DNA of 55,390 bases from Melghirimyces algeriensis (GCF_900182565.1 NZ_FXTI01000017.1:1-55390); one strand, 5' to 3'. Shown: positions 30,423 to 39,180, counted from the first letter of the stretch. The notes: generated by a model not told the origin, from the sequence alone. Numbers and translations: made by a program.

Positions 30423-31418
30423 ATGAAGAGTTCTTTGAAGGAAGTGCATGTGACTGATGCTGTAGGGATGGTTTTGGCCCATGATCTGACTCAGGTATTG
30501 CCTGGCAAGTTTAAAGGACCCCTGTTTTGCAAAGGACATGTGATCCAAAAAGAAGATATTGAGGGTCTCCTTTCGATTGGTAAGGAACATATTTATGTGA
30601 TGGAACTGGCACCGGGGGAACTTCACGAAAATGAAGCAGCAAATCGGATTGCCCGTGCCGCTGCCGGAGAACGGGTGACTGTGACGGAACCTCGTGAGGG
30701 AAAAGTGAATCTGGTGTCCAACATCCACGGACTCTTAGAGGTGGATGCTTCTCGTGTCCATGCTGTCAATCAGGTAGAGCAGGCCGTGATATCCACACTG
30801 GAGTCCGATCGGCCGGTTCAGGAAGGAGAAGTGGTTGCCGCATCCAGGGTAATTCCTTTGATTTATCCGGAGGAACGGGTCCAATCGGTGGAGAAAATCC
30901 TCACGACTTCCGAGAATCCGGTGGTGGATGTTCTGCCCTATCAAACATTGAAGGTGGGAGTGGTGATCACCGGAAGTGAGATTATACAGGGTCGGATTCC
31001 CGATCGGTTTGGACCGGTGATTCAGGAAAAGCTTCAGAAATTCGGCTCCACGGTGATGGGCCAGACGCTCGCCGGTGACGATAAAGAGATGATCCAAGCT
31101 CAGATCCATTCCTTTATTGAGAGGGAAGCGGATATGGTTTTAGTAACAGGAGGTATGTCTGTCGATCCGGATGATCGCACACCGGGTGCCATTCAATCAT
31201 TGGGTGCGGAGATCGTTAGCTATGGAACCCCGATGCTTCCAGGCTCCATGCTGATGGTTGCTTATTATCAGGGGATTCCGGTGTTGGGGCTTCCTGGATG
31301 TGTCATCCATGATTCCTATACTTCTTTTGATAAACTGCTTCCCCGGATCCTCGCTGGAAAGAAAATATACCGGGAAGATATCGTCCATCTGGGTTATGGT
31401 GGATTGCATTCCTGTTGA
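30423..31418 (+). CDS. Molybdopterin-binding protein (MoeA-like)
   Basis: A 331-residue protein with the MoCF/MPT-binding fold in its second half: LKVGVVITGSEII, VTGGMSVDPDDRTPGAI and GIPVLGLPGCVIHD. It resembles the stand-alone MPT-binding proteins of clostridia and bacilli rather than full MoeA, and lacks the MoeA N-terminal AMDGIA motif. The role in cofactor handling is inferred. GAGGGGGG precedes ATG 30423. It is followed at 59 bases by rex, with a Rex operator in front, so cofactor handling may be tied to the NADH/NAD+ state. Confidence 0.85.
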   Translation: MKSSLKEVHVTDAVGMVLAHDLTQVLPGKFKGPLFCKGHVIQKEDIEGLLSIGKEHIYVMELAPGELHENEAANRIARAAAGERVTVTEPREGKVNLVSNIHGLLEVDASRVHAVNQVEQAVISTLESDRPVQEGEVVAASRVIPLIYPEERVQSVEKILTTSENPVVDVLPYQTLKVGVVITGSEIIQGRIPDRFGPVIQEKLQKFGSTVMGQTLAGDDKEMIQAQIHSFIEREADMVLVTGGMSVDPDDRTPGAIQSLGAEIVSYGTPMLPGSMLMVAYYQGIPVLGLPGCVIHDSYTSFDKLLPRILAGKKIYREDIVHLGYGGLHSC

Positions 31419-31477
31419 ATGTGGAGATACAGTATCATGATAGCAAAGAGTCAGATTCGTATGTTTGGAGGCGTGCT

Positions 31478-32161
31478 ATGTCTGAAATCAAGATTCCCCA
31501 AGTGACAGCCAAGCGCTTGCCACTTTACTATCGGTATTTGGAAAAATTGCACGCGATCGGGAAAAAACGCGTTTCTTCCGCACAATTGAGCGAAGCATTG
31601 CAGATTGACCCTGCCACCATCCGCCGTGATTTTTCTTACCTCGGAGAATTGGGCAAAAAAGGTTATGGATATAATGTAAATTATTTATTGCAGTTTCTCA
31701 GGAATTTTCTGCGGCAAGATGAAGTGACCAATGTGGTTCTGGTAGGAGTTGGCCATCTGGGCACCGCTTTGTTGAAATATAATTTTTATCGAAGTCACAA
31801 TACAAAAATTGTAGCTGGATTTGATGTAGATTCCTCTAAGATTGGAAAGGAAGTAGATGGAGTGTCCATCTATTCCATGGACCGCTTTGCTGAGGTCTGT
31901 CAACTCCATCATGTGGAGATGGCGATTCTGACCGTACCTGCCCATGCAGCACAACAAACGACGGATTGGATTGTGAAGGCAGGGATTCGTGGGATTCTCA
32001 ATTTTACTCCCGCTCGTCTGACGATCCCTCAGGGGGTCAGAATGCATAATATTGATCTAACCATTGAACTGCAAACGCTGATCTATTTCCTGAAGAACTT
32101 TCCGCTGGAGGAAGACGAGGATGTTACTCTGAAGGGGGAGGCTCCCCTGAAAGAGGATTAA
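31478..32161 (+). CDS. rex: Rex, redox-sensing repressor
   Basis: A 227-residue repressor that binds DNA when NADH is low and leaves it when NADH rises. An N-terminal winged helix has SSAQLSEALQIDPATIRRDFSYLG. The Rossmann motif VLVGVGHLGTALL and the C-terminal swapped helix (IELQTLIYFLKNF) follow. GGAGG lies seven bases before ATG 31478. It is equivalent to B. subtilis YdiH and keeps its place before tatC. A Rex-type site at 30312 suggests autoregulation. Confidence 0.95.
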   Translation: MSEIKIPQVTAKRLPLYYRYLEKLHAIGKKRVSSAQLSEALQIDPATIRRDFSYLGELGKKGYGYNVNYLLQFLRNFLRQDEVTNVVLVGVGHLGTALLKYNFYRSHNTKIVAGFDVDSSKIGKEVDGVSIYSMDRFAEVCQLHHVEMAILTVPAHAAQQTTDWIVKAGIRGILNFTPARLTIPQGVRMHNIDLTIELQTLIYFLKNFPLEEDEDVTLKGEAPLKED

Positions 32162-32204
32162 AGCGGTTCTGCTTTGAATCGATCGGGAGAAGGAAGGTAA
32201 ACGT

Positions 32205-32999
32205 ATGAGGGGTAATCAACAACATTGGACGGAGCATTTGGGCGAAATGCGAAGCCGAATTCTCGTCGTTTTAGGTACTTTTGTCATTATGTTGATGGTG
32301 GGCTTTTTTTTCGCCGAGCCGATCATCAACTTTGTTCGATACGATACACTTCAAACGTCCTTGAAACAGAAAGTGGAACTACATGCTTTTTCTGTGGGTG
32401 ACCCGCTTACAATCTATATGCAGATTGCTTTTGTGGTGGCGGTTGCAGGTACGCTTCCGGTTCTGCTCTATCAAATCTGGCGGTTTGTCCAACCGGGATT
32501 GACGCCCAGGGAACAAAAGGCCACGCTTAGATATATTCCATTTGCCGCCGTTCTTTTTGTGTTGGGATTATCATTTGGTTATTATTGGGTTTTCCCCTTC
32601 CTTCTCAACTTTATGTTTGCACTGGCTGATTCATTGGGTGTGTCGGAAACCTACGGAATGTATGAATTTTTTCGGTTTATGTTTCGTGTAATCCTTCCGA
32701 TTGCACTGTTGTTTGAACTACCGGTGGTGATTTTGTTTCTGACGCAGATTCGGATTTTAAACCCGGATCTTTTGCGCAAAAGTCGACGCTTTGCCTATCT
32801 GGCCATGGTTGTTTTGGCTGCTTTGGTGACACCGCCGGATTTTATCAGCAATATATTGGTCTCCATACCACTGATTTTACTTTATGAGGTCAGTATCTGG
32901 CTTTCGTCGCGCGTTTATCGTCGGATACAAGCTGAAGACGAGGAACGGGAGCGCTATTGGCAGGAGCGAGAGAAAATGGATCACGAAGATGGTTGGTAA
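32205..32999 (+). CDS. tatC: TatC, twin-arginine translocase core subunit
   Basis: A 264-residue polytopic protein with six hydrophobic helices and the family features HLGEMRSRI at the N-terminus, FVQPGLTPREQ, and the late LVTPPDFISN segment. It recognises twin-arginine signal peptides and exports folded proteins, often cofactor enzymes such as molybdoenzymes. It lies 43 bases behind rex. In B. subtilis a tatA gene (tatAy) lies between the two; here none is present, so TatA must be encoded elsewhere. The C-terminus is strongly charged and cytoplasmic. Confidence 0.93.
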   Translation: MRGNQQHWTEHLGEMRSRILVVLGTFVIMLMVGFFFAEPIINFVRYDTLQTSLKQKVELHAFSVGDPLTIYMQIAFVVAVAGTLPVLLYQIWRFVQPGLTPREQKATLRYIPFAAVLFVLGLSFGYYWVFPFLLNFMFALADSLGVSETYGMYEFFRFMFRVILPIALLFELPVVILFLTQIRILNPDLLRKSRRFAYLAMVVLAALVTPPDFISNILVSIPLILLYEVSIWLSSRVYRRIQAEDEERERYWQEREKMDHEDGW

Positions 33000-33062
33000 A
33001 TGGTTGAGGGGAAGGGTTCTTTATTTACCCTGAAATAGGACGTTTGCCGTGGTTTAAAGGAG

Positions 33063-33112
33063 ATCAAAGCTGATTCCTCTGATATAGGAGGAATCAGCTT
33101 TGATTGTTTTTC
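33063..33112 (+). terminator. Terminator after tatC
   Basis: ATCAAAGCTGATTCCTC and GAGGAATCAGCTTTGAT form a 17-bp perfect stem, followed by TGTTTTT. Between this and the groE promoter (33113-33292) I see nothing else. Confidence 0.85.
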
Positions 33113-33292
33113 GATGTTGATTGATACAGGTTGTTGATGTTGCACCGTTTGCACCTGGTTATATGCGACATCGCCGGAAGCGTAACAGGAGTAGAAAGCA
33201 ATGATCCAAACTGCAAGCGAATCATATTGACACAATTTCTCCCTTTTCTAACCATTCGTTCATGGGAACGGTAATTTTTTTTTACAGAGGTC

Positions 33293-33321
33293 TTGCAAAA
33301 TGGAAAGCAGATCGTTATTAT
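33293..33321 (+). promoter_or_regulatory. Sigma-A promoter of groESL
   Basis: TTGCAA (33293-33298), 17-base spacer, TATTAT (33316-33321). Confidence 0.75.
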
Positions 33322-33331
33322 TGTAATTGTG

Positions 33332-33358
33332 TTAGCACTCATCTTCATCGAGTGCTAA
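33332..33358. promoter_or_regulatory. CIRCE operator (HrcA site)
   Basis: A perfect TTAGCACTC-N9-GAGTGCTAA, placed just after the groE promoter. It binds HrcA, the heat-shock repressor of class I genes. hrcA itself is not in the window. Confidence 0.97.
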
Positions 33359-33397
33359 TAAAGAATCCATTTACCTCATGAAGGAGGGTGCCTGACG

Positions 33398-33679
33398 ATG
33401 ATCAAACCATTAGGGGATCGAGTTGTTCTTCAAGCGATCGAAAAAGAAGAAAAGACGGCCAGTGGCATTGTATTGCCGGAAACGGCCAAGGAAAAACCCC
33501 AGGAAGGAAAAGTGGTTGCTGTGGGTTCCGGTCGTTTTGAAAACGGTCAAAAGGTAGCGCTCGAAGTAAAGGAAGGCGATCGTGTAATCTTCTCCAAATA
33601 CGCAGGTACGGAAGTGAAAGTGGGCGACACGGAATATCTGATTCTGCGCGAAAGCGATATTCTGGCTGTTCTCGACTAA
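33398..33679 (+). CDS. groES: GroES co-chaperonin
   Basis: A 93-residue GroES of normal length. It starts MIKPLGDRVVLQ, has the mobile-loop region around KTASGIVLPE, and VIFSKYAGTEVK. It caps the GroEL chamber. GAAGGAGGG lies well placed before ATG 33398. It is the first gene of the groESL operon and is under CIRCE control. Confidence 0.97.
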   Translation: MIKPLGDRVVLQAIEKEEKTASGIVLPETAKEKPQEGKVVAVGSGRFENGQKVALEVKEGDRVIFSKYAGTEVKVGDTEYLILRESDILAVLD

Positions 33680-33733
33680 GTTTTTTCACATCCTGTCAAA
33701 ATAAAATCACCTACATAGGAGGGAGAAAGCGTT

Positions 33734-35374
33734 ATGGCGAAAGAGATTAAATTTAGCGAAGAATCCCGTCGTGCCATGTTGCGTGGCGTAGACGCCTTGG
33801 CGGATGCTGTAAAAGTGACGCTTGGGCCGAAAGGTCGCAATGTCGTGCTTGAAAAGAAATTTGGTTCTCCTCTGATCACGAATGATGGTGTAACCATTGC
33901 TAAGGAAATTGAACTGGAAGACAAGTTTGAAAACATGGGTGCCCAGCTGGTGAAAGAAGTGGCAACCAAGACCAATGATGTAGCCGGTGACGGAACAACC
34001 ACCGCTACGGTTTTGGCTCAAGCCATGATCCGTGAAGGTCTTAAAAATGTGGCTGCCGGTGCCAACCCGATGGTCGTTCGTCGCGGGATTGAAAAGGCTG
34101 TTAAAACAGCTGTTGATGAAATCCGCAATATCGCTAAGCCGATTGAAGGAAAAGACTCCATTGCCCAAGTGGCTGCCATTTCTGCCAATGATGACGAAGT
34201 GGGTCAACTGATCGCCGAGGCGATGGAAAAAGTGGGTAACGACGGTGTAATTACTGTCGAAGAATCCAAAGGATTCGTCACAGAACTGGAAGTCGTCGAA
34301 GGGATGCAATTTGATCGCGGCTACATTTCCCCGTACATGGTAACAGATAATGACAAAATGGAAGCTGTCTTGGACGAACCGTATATCCTGATCACGGATA
34401 AGAAAGTTTCCAATGTACAAGAGATCCTGCCTCTCTTGGAAAAAGTGGTCCAACAAGGTAAACCGCTTTTGATCATTGCTGAAGATATGGAAGGGGAAGC
34501 ACTGGCCACCCTCGTAGTGAACAAATTGCGCGGTACCTTCAATGCAGTGGCTGTAAAAGCTCCTGGTTTCGGTGATCGTCGCAAGGCAATGTTGCAAGAC
34601 ATTGCTACATTGACCGGTGGACAAGTGATTACGGAAGACTTGGGAATGGATCTGAAAACGGCTGACTTTAGCGTGCTGGGTCGTGCCCGTCAGATTCGCG
34701 TAACCAAGGATGAAACCATCGTTGTCGACGGTTTTGGCGATCGTGGCGAAATCGACAGCCGCGTGAAACAAATTCGTCAGCAATTGGAAGAAACCACTTC
34801 CGAGTTTGACAAAGAAAAATTGCAAGAGCGTCTGGCCAAACTGGCTGGCGGTGTCGCTGTCATCAAAGTGGGTGCCGCTACTGAAACCGAGCTGAAAGAG
34901 CGCAAGCTGCGGATTGAAGACGCCCTTAACTCCACTCGTGCCGCTGTGGAAGAAGGGATTGTGGCCGGTGGTGGTACGGCTCTCGCCAGCATTGTATCCG
35001 CTGTTGAGAAGTTGGAAAACGAATTCTCCGGCGATCAGAAAACCGGTGCCAAAATCATTCGTCGCGCTTTGGAAGAGCCGTTGCGTCAGATCGCTTTCAA
35101 CTCCGGTCTGGAAGGCTCTGTGATTGTGGAGCGTTTGAAAGATAAAGATGTGGGTACTGGGTTTAATGCTGCTACTGGCGAATGGGTGGACATGATCAAG
35201 TCCGGTATTGTAGACCCGGCCAAAGTAACTCGCTCCGCTCTGCAAAATGCCGCTTCCGTTGCAGCCATGGTTCTGACCACTGAGGCTGTTGTGGCTGACA
35301 AGCCGGAAGAAGAAGAGAAAGCCGGTGCCCCTGGTGATATGGGTGGCATGGGCGGTATGGGCGGCATGATGTAA
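33734..35374 (+). CDS. groEL: GroEL chaperonin
   Basis: A 546-residue HSP60 chaperonin. VTLGPKGRNVVLEKKFG, the ATP-binding GDGTTTATVLA and the C-terminal GGM tail (GDMGGMGGMGGMM) are present, and the length is normal. It folds proteins in a 14-mer with GroES. AGGAGGG precedes the ATG, 54 bases after groES. Codon use is visibly more biased than in the neighbours, as expected for high expression. A long frame on the opposite strand is a by-product of that bias. Confidence 0.98.
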   Translation: MAKEIKFSEESRRAMLRGVDALADAVKVTLGPKGRNVVLEKKFGSPLITNDGVTIAKEIELEDKFENMGAQLVKEVATKTNDVAGDGTTTATVLAQAMIREGLKNVAAGANPMVVRRGIEKAVKTAVDEIRNIAKPIEGKDSIAQVAAISANDDEVGQLIAEAMEKVGNDGVITVEESKGFVTELEVVEGMQFDRGYISPYMVTDNDKMEAVLDEPYILITDKKVSNVQEILPLLEKVVQQGKPLLIIAEDMEGEALATLVVNKLRGTFNAVAVKAPGFGDRRKAMLQDIATLTGGQVITEDLGMDLKTADFSVLGRARQIRVTKDETIVVDGFGDRGEIDSRVKQIRQQLEETTSEFDKEKLQERLAKLAGGVAVIKVGAATETELKERKLRIEDALNSTRAAVEEGIVAGGGTALASIVSAVEKLENEFSGDQKTGAKIIRRALEEPLRQIAFNSGLEGSVIVERLKDKDVGTGFNAATGEWVDMIKSGIVDPAKVTRSALQNAASVAAMVLTTEAVVADKPEEEEKAGAPGDMGGMGGMGGMM

Positions 35375-35461
35375 CCCAGCCCATAAAATCCTTATGGGAA
35401 TTTGATTTTTATCTGGATGCCCCCAAAAAGGTAACACAGAGGTAACGTTAAGTAAAAAATC

Positions 35462-35506
35462 GAGGCTTTCCATAAGTTGAGCAAACTTGTGGAAAGCCTC
35501 TTTTTG
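35462..35506 (+). terminator. Terminator of groESL
   Basis: GAGGCTTTCCA (35462-35472) and TGGAAAGCCTC (35490-35500) with inner AGTT/AACT pairs and TTTTT. Confidence 0.88.
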
Positions 35507-35590
35507 TATGGCATGACTGTGGGATTGGCGATCCAAAGGGATTAGCTGGGCTGGACAATACGGGCTGACTGGATAGGCGAAAAACATAAA

Positions 35591-35623
35591 TGAAACCGGG
35601 AGGAAAGGACCAGCCCGGTTTCA
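35591..35623 (-). terminator. Terminator of the PH-SHOCT gene
   Basis: TGAAACCGGG and CCCGGTTTCA form a 10-bp stem that overlaps the stop codon at 35621. Confidence 0.6.
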
Positions 35624-36100
35624 TCCAAGTATCTGTTTTTTCTTTTTCGCAAATTCCTCTTCAGTAATAATACCCTGATCTCTCAATTCTGCATACTTTT
35701 TAAGTTCGTCCGCTTCACTGGTTAAGACATTTTTTTCGGATTCCGATTTTTTCCCGATGCGATTTCTCACTAATGAGATAAATCCCTCAACATCACCATG
35801 ATTAATCCATTTCATCTTCACTTTATTACCAGATGCGAAAAAGGAAATATAATGTCCCATCATACTTTTTCCCATCTCGATTGAACTGATATTGGAATAT
35901 GGAAATACTTCTAAGTCATAACCGGATAAACGTTTACCGTAAAACACAACTCTGTGGTTGGTCGCGATGAAAACACCATTTCTGACGGTTTTTTGCCCCA
36001 ATGATTTGGTTTCATAAGCCCCCATAACACTTGATAACATTTCCTCACTCGGTTCCAGATGTTCTCTGGCTTTTTTAAGTAATTTATCGATTTTGGCCAA
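35621..36100 (-). CDS. Bacterial PH-domain protein with C-terminal SHOCT
   Basis: A 159-residue soluble protein. Residues about 15-115 read like a bacterial PH domain (GVFIATNHRVVFYGKRLSG and YSNISSIEMGKSM), and the last ~30 residues (ELKKYAELRDQGIITEEEF) form a SHOCT domain, a short oligomerisation motif. Such proteins often respond to stress, but no function can be assigned. The start is TTG 36100 behind AAAGGATGG. It is transcribed alone between groEL and the CDGSH gene. Confidence 0.85.
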   Translation of the reverse strand: MAKIDKLLKKAREHLEPSEEMLSSVMGAYETKSLGQKTVRNGVFIATNHRVVFYGKRLSGYDLEVFPYSNISSIEMGKSMMGHYISFFASGNKVKMKWINHGDVEGFISLVRNRIGKKSESEKNVLTSEADELKKYAELRDQGIITEEEFAKKKKQILG

Positions 36101-36265
36101 TTCTTACCATCCTTTCATTTTCCCACACTTCTGTCCTTTACGGAAAATACCCCTAATCCGTTATTCGAACCGATAGTATTTTTTGAGTCTACTTTGCATG
36201 TGAAAACAATAAAAAGGTTTAAATGGAAAAGGAACGACGAACACTGTTGGTAAGGAGGTAGATCC

Positions 36266-36472
36266 ATGGAGCATGTTAAGATTCAAACAATGGACAAGGG
36301 TCCGTTGATTGTTCGCGGGGATGTGGAATTGGTGGATGCGGATGGAAATCGTTTTGAAACGAAGAGATCATTTGCGCTTTGCCGATGTGGCCTTTCTACT
36401 AATAAGCCTTTCTGTGATGGAAATCATAAAGGGGAATTTGAAGATTGTGTTCGGGCGAAACGGGTGTTGTAA
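36266..36472 (+). CDS. CDGSH iron-sulfur domain protein
   Basis: A 68-residue protein with the 2Fe-2S ligands of the mitoNEET family: C39, C41, C50 and H54 in CRCGLSTNKPFCDGNH. The serine of the CDGSH motif is replaced by asparagine. Bacterial members transfer electrons or clusters in the cytoplasm; no partner is visible. AAGGAGGT lies before the ATG. It ends at a terminator shared with the small convergent gene. Confidence 0.92.
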   Translation: MEHVKIQTMDKGPLIVRGDVELVDADGNRFETKRSFALCRCGLSTNKPFCDGNHKGEFEDCVRAKRVL

Positions 36473-36503
36473 AAAGAGGAGCATAACCGTCTCCTCTTTT
36501 TAA
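36470..36503. terminator. Bidirectional terminator
   Basis: AAAAGAGGAG and CTCCTCTTTT flank a 9-base loop between the CDGSH gene and the convergent 32-residue gene, overlapping both stop codons. Confidence 0.82.
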
Positions 36504-36598
36504 TTGGCCAGTTTGGAAATGAACAGAATGGCACAGGCGAGGATGAAACCTCCTACCATACAGAGAAATTCGATCCCGTGTGCTCGTTTGTTTTTCAT
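36500..36598 (-). CDS. Small membrane protein, 32 residues
   Basis: A short frame with GAGGAGGG (36605-36612) six bases before its ATG. The peptide begins MKNKRAHGIEFLCMVGGF and continues as a hydrophobic helix ILACAILFI ending SKLAN. This is a basic N-terminus with one membrane-spanning segment. It is convergent with the CDGSH gene and shares its terminator. I do not recognise the family; a small membrane regulator or toxin-like peptide is possible. Confidence 0.55.
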   Translation of the reverse strand: MKNKRAHGIEFLCMVGGFILACAILFISKLAN

Positions 36599-36800
36599 GC
36601 TGATCCCTCCTCGATGTATACGGGTTGGATTACAAAAATAATGAAAATATAAGTTCATTCTCAGTACAACGTTTTTTGTACCTTATTCCTATATTAATAT
36701 AGCATTTCTGTTTGTTTGGAGACAATTTTATTCATTATACATTGATTTCATTTTCATTTTTCTTTAATGTTGATGTTACAAAAAGGATGGAGGAGAAAAA

Positions 36801-36995
36801 ATGACAACTGACAATTCCATGCGCCAAGCAGAGAAACTGTATCATTACTTGACGGAGAAGTTGGATCTCACGCAGACTCAGAAACAAACCCTCTGGGATG
36901 AATTGCATGGTTGGTTTGGTGTTTCACCGGAGGCGGATCGAGTGAAGGGTTCAACCAAGAATCATGTTCAACAATTAATCCAACGGATGGGATGA
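36801..36995 (+). CDS. Hypothetical protein, 64 residues
   Basis: I do not recognise this protein. It is soluble and helical, with no cysteine, and reads like a small three-helix unit (MRQAEKLYHYLTEKLDL, QKQTLWDELHGWFG, NHVQQLIQRMG). GGATGGAGGAG precedes the ATG at good spacing and the frame is intact, so it is probably real. It stands alone; AT-rich DNA lies on both sides (36599-36800 and 36996-37195), the latter with a promoter and a hairpin. Confidence 0.7.
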   Translation: MTTDNSMRQAEKLYHYLTEKLDLTQTQKQTLWDELHGWFGVSPEADRVKGSTKNHVQQLIQRMG

Positions 36996-37069
36996 AACCG
37001 TATTGTGCATAGATCAAAAGTAAGAGGGATAATCATAAAGACTTTCTTATAAAAACGCTCTTTGTCAGA

Positions 37070-37098
37070 TTGATATTGTTTTTACATATTTGTATGAT
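37070..37098 (+). promoter_or_regulatory. Sigma-A promoter upstream of the TcaA-like gene
   Basis: TTGATA (37070-37075), 17-base spacer, TATGAT (37093-37098), about 100 bases before the start codon. Confidence 0.6.
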
Positions 37099-37126
37099 AG
37101 TCTGGAAAACCGGACTGTATTTTTTT
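37099..37126 (+). terminator. Hairpin with T-run directly behind the promoter
   Basis: AGTCTGG-AAAA-CCGGACT is followed by GTATTTTTTT. It probably ends transcripts from the 64-residue gene; it overlaps the expected start point of the promoter at 37070. Confidence 0.5.
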
Positions 37127-37195
37127 GTCTAAAAAAACTGTTTTAAGGAAGAGAGAAATGATAGAAGGTATCAGATTATCTTATGGGAGGACGGA

Positions 37196-38581
37196 ATGAA
37201 AGCAAATTCATTTATAAAACAAGTCAAACAGTCACTTGGATCTCTGATAAAAAATCATCGTAAGAAACTGATGATAGGTGGGGGAATCGCCGGTCTCATC
37301 CTGCTCATTTTTATCATCGCCTCCCCATCTGATCCGCAGGAATTGGTCAAAGAGTTTGAGTTGGCCGTTGCCACAGGGGATGTGGATACGGTAGAGTCCA
37401 TGATTGATTTGGACGGGGATTTGGAAATGGATGAAAAACGCATCAAGCAGTTTGTGGATCATATGCAAAAGAATGAGAAAGATTATATGGAATTGACTTG
37501 GTTATTAAATGCACAGGCTGCTCACCATGCTGAATCAGATGATGTGTTGAATTATGCTACCGACGGTATGACTGTTGAAGAAATGATGAATGCCGGGACG
37601 TATTATGTGAAGAAAACGGAGATCCCTCTTCTCCCCGATCAATATTCCATCGGTGTACGTCCCTACTATCTTCAACTGAAAACCACAGAGCCAGGTGTTA
37701 AAGTGAAGGTAGACGGCGAGAAGGCTTTCACCTCCAAAAAGGGAACATTGGAAAAACGGTATGGTCCTGTGATGCCGGGAATCTATAAGGTGGATGCCAA
37801 GAAAAAATTTGAATATGCGGACTTATCCACCAGTGATGAAATCAATATTTTTGATGAGCACACCGATAAAAAGCTGGTAAGTGTGGATTTAGAGTTAATA
37901 GGGGAAACGATTGAAGTTGAATCAAATGTTGGTGACACGTTGTTGTTTGTGAATGGGAAAAAAGTAGGCAAGGTGGAGAAATTTGAAGCGTTTGGTCCCG
38001 TCTCAAAAAATGGAACCATTACCTTGCATGGGGAGCAGACATTCCCTTGGGGGAAAGGAAAAAGTGAAAAAGTAAGTGTGGACGAAAATACTACCACAGT
38101 GGATGTCACCCCTGATCCCTTCAGTGAAAAAAACGTTCGGAAACAGATCGTTCAGTTGATCAACAATTATGCAAAGCAATACGTCAAGGCACACAAGACC
38201 CAAAATGCAGACGTTTATACTACATTAACGGATTCTTTAAAAAATGACGAAGCGGAAGAGATTGCTTCAGATAAGGAGTTTGAAAGAACCTATAAAGGAA
38301 AGGCGATTGGAACCCGAATTGATTTTGGATCATATGAGTTTAAAAAGGATGAGGAAACGGATCGGTATCAAGTAGAGATTACAGTTGAGTTCCATAAAAA
38401 AGAGAGGACATACAGGAGCTGGGATGATGGTGATGAACCATTGGAAGAGAAAATTTTCCAAAACAAAGTAACATTATTATATTTTGAAGAGAAAAAGAAA
38501 TGGTTAATCGCTGGTTTTGATTATGATTTTGGGCAGAGTGAGATGGAAGGCAAGGAAGTTGTAAAAAGTGAATTTAAATGA
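37196..38581 (+). CDS. TcaA/YvbJ-like membrane-anchored protein
   Basis: A 461-residue protein with one membrane anchor (about residues 26-43) and a large extracytoplasmic part. The domain order resembles TcaA/YvbJ proteins: a helical TcaA second domain after DPQELVKEFELAVATGD, two PEGA-like beta units (KVKVDGEKAF and LLFVNGKKVGKV), and a C-terminal NTF2-like domain. TcaA affects glycopeptide resistance in Staphylococcus. The N-terminal zinc ribbon common in the family is missing. GGGAGGACGG precedes the ATG. A small lipoprotein gene follows 18 bases later, probably in one operon. Confidence 0.8.
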   Translation: MKANSFIKQVKQSLGSLIKNHRKKLMIGGGIAGLILLIFIIASPSDPQELVKEFELAVATGDVDTVESMIDLDGDLEMDEKRIKQFVDHMQKNEKDYMELTWLLNAQAAHHAESDDVLNYATDGMTVEEMMNAGTYYVKKTEIPLLPDQYSIGVRPYYLQLKTTEPGVKVKVDGEKAFTSKKGTLEKRYGPVMPGIYKVDAKKKFEYADLSTSDEINIFDEHTDKKLVSVDLELIGETIEVESNVGDTLLFVNGKKVGKVEKFEAFGPVSKNGTITLHGEQTFPWGKGKSEKVSVDENTTTVDVTPDPFSEKNVRKQIVQLINNYAKQYVKAHKTQNADVYTTLTDSLKNDEAEEIASDKEFERTYKGKAIGTRIDFGSYEFKKDEETDRYQVEITVEFHKKERTYRSWDDGDEPLEEKIFQNKVTLLYFEEKKKWLIAGFDYDFGQSEMEGKEVVKSEFK

Positions 38582-38599
38582 TTTCAAGGAGATAACGAT

Positions 38600-38917
38600 A
38601 TGAAAAAGTGGATAGCGATCTTGGGCTTGCCATTGTTGCTTACTGGATGTGGAGGATTGGAAGGCAATTGGGAAAAAGTGAGTGGGTCCAATTGTTTGGC
38701 AAAAACCATTTCCTTTGTGGATGAAAAGAACTTTTCTATCAGCGGTGGAGGCAGCGCCAGCGGAACGTATGAAGAATTGGACGATGACAAATACAAGTTT
38801 AAGATCGGTCCCTTTTCCAAGATCTATGAAGTGACAGAAGATGACGGAAAGTTGATGATGAAACCGGTCACTGGTGATCAAGGTACCTGCATTTATAAGG
38901 AAGTGGGAAGCGAATAA
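38600..38917 (+). CDS. Putative lipoprotein, 105 residues
   Basis: Lipobox LLTGC with C17, then a small beta-rich domain that reads like a lipocalin- or YxeF-like fold (GLEGNWEKVSG at the start, ASGTYEELDDDKYKFKIG), with two further cysteines. Function unknown. AAGGAGATAACG precedes the ATG. It follows the TcaA-like gene closely and is ended by a strong terminator, so it may work with that protein at the membrane surface. Confidence 0.78.
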   Translation: MKKWIAILGLPLLLTGCGGLEGNWEKVSGSNCLAKTISFVDEKNFSISGGGSASGTYEELDDDKYKFKIGPFSKIYEVTEDDGKLMMKPVTGDQGTCIYKEVGSE

Positions 38918-38928
38918 CAGGGAAGTCA

Positions 38929-38958
38929 ACCATCGTCTTGGAGCGATGGTTTTTTTTT
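38929..38958 (+). terminator. Terminator of the TcaA-like operon
   Basis: ACCATCG and CGATGGT form a stem followed by eight T residues. Confidence 0.88.
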
Positions 38959-38989
38959 ATAATGGAAACAAGCACCTTGCCGGGGTAAC

Positions 38990-39018
38990 TTGATTTCCGC
39001 ATGTCCGATTGGTATGAT
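38990..39018 (+). promoter_or_regulatory. Sigma-A promoter of guaA
   Basis: TTGATT (38990-38995), 17-base spacer, TATGAT (39013-39018), upstream of the riboswitch. Confidence 0.7.
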
Positions 39019-39062
39019 GAACGCATGCAGAAATTGCATATTCTCACACGGTAGATCTTTCT

Positions 39063-39129
39063 TTCTCGTATATATTCAGGGATAGGGCCTGAACGTTTCT
39101 ACCCGGTCACCGTAAATGGCTGGACTACG
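39063..39129 (+). ncRNA. Guanine (purine) riboswitch aptamer
   Basis: P1 pairs CTCGTA with TACGAG. The conserved core reads GTTTCTAC and CACCGTAAATGG, and the 3' junction GGACTACGAG has C at the position that pairs with the ligand, which specifies guanine or hypoxanthine rather than adenine. It lies in the leader of guaA. Confidence 0.93.
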
Positions 39130-39180
39130 AGGATATGGGTCACCGGTCCTTTTTCTTTTGTGTAACCAATGAAAAAGATT

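Noticed and set aside
33707..35587. 626-codon frame opposite groEL
   Set aside because: It mirrors groEL exactly and results from the strong codon bias of that gene; it has no start signal and resembles no protein family.
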